A stretch of DNA of 64,000 nucleotides. Origin: Thiohalocapsa sp. PB-PSB1. GTDB taxonomy: Bacteria; Pseudomonadota; Gammaproteobacteria; Chromatiales; Chromatiaceae. The notes below the pieces were generated by a model, which saw only the letters and a list, made by a program, of their open reading frames with translations, had not been told where the DNA came from and made no database searches. Positions 62,013 through 64,000 of this stretch are shown piece after piece. Position 1 is the first letter of the stretch; each line of letters opens with the position of its first letter. A program made the translations under genes and the position numbers. Location of the stretch: positions 7,209,001-7,273,000 of the forward strand of contig CP050890.1 in assembly GCA_016745215.1 (NCBI GenBank). Direction: 5' to 3'.

Positions 62013-64000
62013 ATGACCAACGATCAACAACCGGGTATCGCCGAGCATCATTGGCAGCAATGGCTTGACTGGGCTGCCGAGCATGAGTTCGGCGTGCCAT
62101 CCGACGCTGAATTCCACCAGGCGCGCTTGCGAGTCTGGGAGGCCAGCGAGTTTGCCGCGCTGACCGCAGCACGTAGCCCGGAAACGCTGGCAAGCCTGAT
62201 TACGGACGGGGATCTTGGACGTCGCTTCCAACCCGGCACTCTGTCCACCCAGCTCAGCACGGCCCTCACTGATGTCATTGACGAAACCGGGCTGCAACGG
62301 GCGTTGCGTCTATTCCGGCGGCGCCAGATGTTGCGCATCGTTTGGCGCGACCTATCCGGCTGGGCCAATCTGGACGAAACCCTGGAGGATCTGAGCGATC
62401 TGGCAGATTGCTGTATTCAGCAAAGCCTGGCATTGCTGCGAACATGGACCGAAACCGAACTTGGTATTCCGCGGGATGCAAACGGTCAAGCGCAGGCGCT
62501 TGTCGTACTCGGTATGGGTAAGCTTGGTGCCCGCGAGCTGAATTTGTCGTCCGATATCGATCTGATTTTCGCTTTTCCAAGCGCCGGCGAAGTGACCGGC
62601 GGCCCGCGTCCGCTCGGCAACGAGAAGTTTTTCACCCTCCTATGCCAACGCCTGATCAGGGTGCTGGACATGCAGACCGTCGACGGTTTCGTGTTCCGTG
62701 TCGATACCCGTTTGCGGCCGTTCGGCGCTGCCGGCCCGCTGGCCATGAATTTCGACGCCATGGAGGGCTATTATCACTCCCAGGCGCGCGAATGGGAGCG
62801 CTATGCAATGATCAAAGCGCGCATCGTGGCTGGCGAGCCGGATGCCGCCGCCGAACTGACGGAGCTGTTGCGGCCGTTCGTCTACCGCCGCTATTTGGAC
62901 TTCGGCGCCATCGAATCCCTGCGCAATCTGAAGGCGATCATCGATCGCGAACTCAAGCGCAAGGGCATGGCCGATAATCTGAAGCTTGGTCCCGGCGGAA
63001 TTCGGGAAATCGAGTTCATCGGCCAGTCTTTCCAGCTGATTCGCGGTGGCCGCAATCCGGACTTGCAGATGCGCCCGATTCAGCCGGTATTGGCATTGCT
63101 GGGAGCCAAAGGTTTTCTCGATTCGCAAACGGTCGTCGATCTCACGGCCGCATATCGGTTTCTGCGTTTGGTCGAGAATCGCCTGCAAGCCTGGCAGGAT
63201 CGTCAGACGCATGTGCTCCCCGAACATCCCGAGGCGCGCTTGCGCCTGGCACGCAGCATGGGATTTGACGATTGGCAGGGTTTCAAAACCCAGCTGAACT
63301 TGCACCGGTCGCATGTTCAGGCCTGCTTCGACGACATTTTTGCCGGGCCTGGGCCGCGCGCTGAAGCCGATGATCCGCTCGCATCGCTTTGGTCGAATGG
63401 ATCAGACTCAGAGCAGACCCCAGCGCTGTTATCGCGGATCGGCTTCCAGGATCCGCTTGCGGCGATAGAGCGGCTGCAGGATTTTCGTGCCGCCGTTGAG
63501 CGCAAGGGGCTCAGCAGCCGCGGCGTTCAGCGCATGGCAATCCTCATGCCGCGCCTGTTGGGCAACATTGCCAAAAGCTCCGCGCCGGATCGGGCATTGG
63601 GCGGCGTGCTCAAGGTACTGGAAGCAGTCAGCGGCCGTACCGCTTACCTGGCCATGCTGGTCGAGCATCCAGATGCCCTGCACCAGCTGGTTACGCTATG
63701 CGCCAAAAGTACCTGGTTTGGAGAGCGCACCGCCAAGCACCCACTGCTGCTTGATGAACTGCTGGACCCGCAGCGCCTGTTCGCACCTTTGGACCGGGCG
63801 CAGCTGGAACATGAGCTGGATCTGTTGCTAGCCAACGTCAACGGCGACGATCTGGAGCAACGCATGGAACGCCTGCGTCAGTTTGCCCAAGGCAATATGC
63901 TGCGCGTGGCCGCCGCCGACGTTACCGATCGCATTCCGTTAACCGTGGTCAGCAACTATTTGACAGGCATTGCCGAAGTGGCGATAGCCCGCGCTCTGGC
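62013..64000 (+). CDS. glnE: Bifunctional glutamine-synthetase adenylyltransferase/deadenylase, N-terminal part
   Basis: The frame from the ATG at 62013 (TNDQQPGIAEHHWQQWLDWA) stays open to the end of the window, giving 662 of roughly 950 expected residues. The first nucleotidyltransferase site is VLGMGKLGARELNLSSDIDL, the GxLG..SD(I)D pattern of the deadenylase half, followed by FRVDTRLRPFG and the acidic/helical block REWERYAMIKARIVAGEP. GPGGIREIEFIGQ and RPIQPVLALL follow. LVEHPDALHQLV and the beginning of the linker lie near 63700-63900. GlnE adds and removes AMP on glutamine synthetase in response to PII. The 3' half is outside the window. Confidence 0.95.
   Translation, partial: MTNDQQPGIAEHHWQQWLDWAAEHEFGVPSDAEFHQARLRVWEASEFAALTAARSPETLASLITDGDLGRRFQPGTLSTQLSTALTDVIDETGLQRALRLFRRRQMLRIVWRDLSGWANLDETLEDLSDLADCCIQQSLALLRTWTETELGIPRDANGQAQALVVLGMGKLGARELNLSSDIDLIFAFPSAGEVTGGPRPLGNEKFFTLLCQRLIRVLDMQTVDGFVFRVDTRLRPFGAAGPLAMNFDAMEGYYHSQAREWERYAMIKARIVAGEPDAAAELTELLRPFVYRRYLDFGAIESLRNLKAIIDRELKRKGMADNLKLGPGGIREIEFIGQSFQLIRGGRNPDLQMRPIQPVLALLGAKGFLDSQTVVDLTAAYRFLRLVENRLQAWQDRQTHVLPEHPEARLRLARSMGFDDWQGFKTQLNLHRSHVQACFDDIFAGPGPRAEADDPLASLWSNGSDSEQTPALLSRIGFQDPLAAIERLQDFRAAVERKGLSSRGVQRMAILMPRLLGNIAKSSAPDRALGGVLKVLEAVSGRTAYLAMLVEHPDALHQLVTLCAKSTWFGERTAKHPLLLDELLDPQRLFAPLDRAQLEHELDLLLANVNGDDLEQRMERLRQFAQGNMLRVAAADVTDRIPLTVVSNYLTGIAEVAIARAL

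Overview
The window reads as a chromosomal stretch of a GC-rich proteobacterium, most likely a gammaproteobacterium. This rests on the glnE-type adenylyltransferase, the YqiA-type esterase, the YeaD-type mutarotase, the IPTL-CTERM sorting tails and the Pseudomonas-like REP palindromes; no rRNA is present to confirm it. Housekeeping genes occupy only about 26.7-32 kb and 59-64 kb. The rest is accessory DNA with many insertion sequences (most broken), small non-autonomous elements and long secreted proteins built from repeats.

Layout. 0-3.2 kb: three tandem secreted serine hydrolases of the beta-lactamase/transpeptidase-like fold. 3.3-8.3 kb: a debris zone with IS5 pieces, an AT-rich SGNH-hydrolase gene, the tail of a NodU/CmcH-type carbamoyltransferase, an ISAzo13-like transposase, and a CotH-like gene with a large internal deletion. 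8.46-25.17 kb is bracketed by a 41-bp inverted repeat. It holds an IS with perfect 19-bp ends, REP/BIME-like array 1, a two-gene operon (CHAT protease-STAND ATPase-TPR protein plus a small membrane protein), REP array 2, an IS1634-type element, an ISKra4-type remnant, a phosphatidylserine-decarboxylase-like tail, a full-length CotH gene and a beta-propeller gene. 25.2-32 kb: HPF-like protein, Nei-like glycosylase, a penicillin-acylase operon and a plant-type 6-phosphofructokinase.

32-56.5 kb is the most striking region. Seven large or small exported proteins share a common module kit: cohesin-like domains, dockerin-like calcium-loop domains bracketed by a Cys pair, InlB-type 'GIDCG..C' repeats, and IPTL-CTERM surface-sorting tails. 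Two of them are proteases (a reprolysin-like zincin and a trypsin-like protease), one is an FG-GAP-type propeller, and one is a 2106-residue beta-helix/VWA giant. I read this as a possible surface-anchored, protease-bearing cohesin-dockerin assembly without any cellulase.

Mobile DNA explains much of the remaining structure. A 132-bp element occurs three times with 8-bp target duplications, and removing it restores two disrupted reading frames. A 100-bp TA-flanked element occurs twice. The IS1634 insertion can be checked against an uninterrupted copy of its target at 47.6-47.9 kb. 58.9-64 kb is a compact housekeeping block ending in a glnE gene cut by the window edge.
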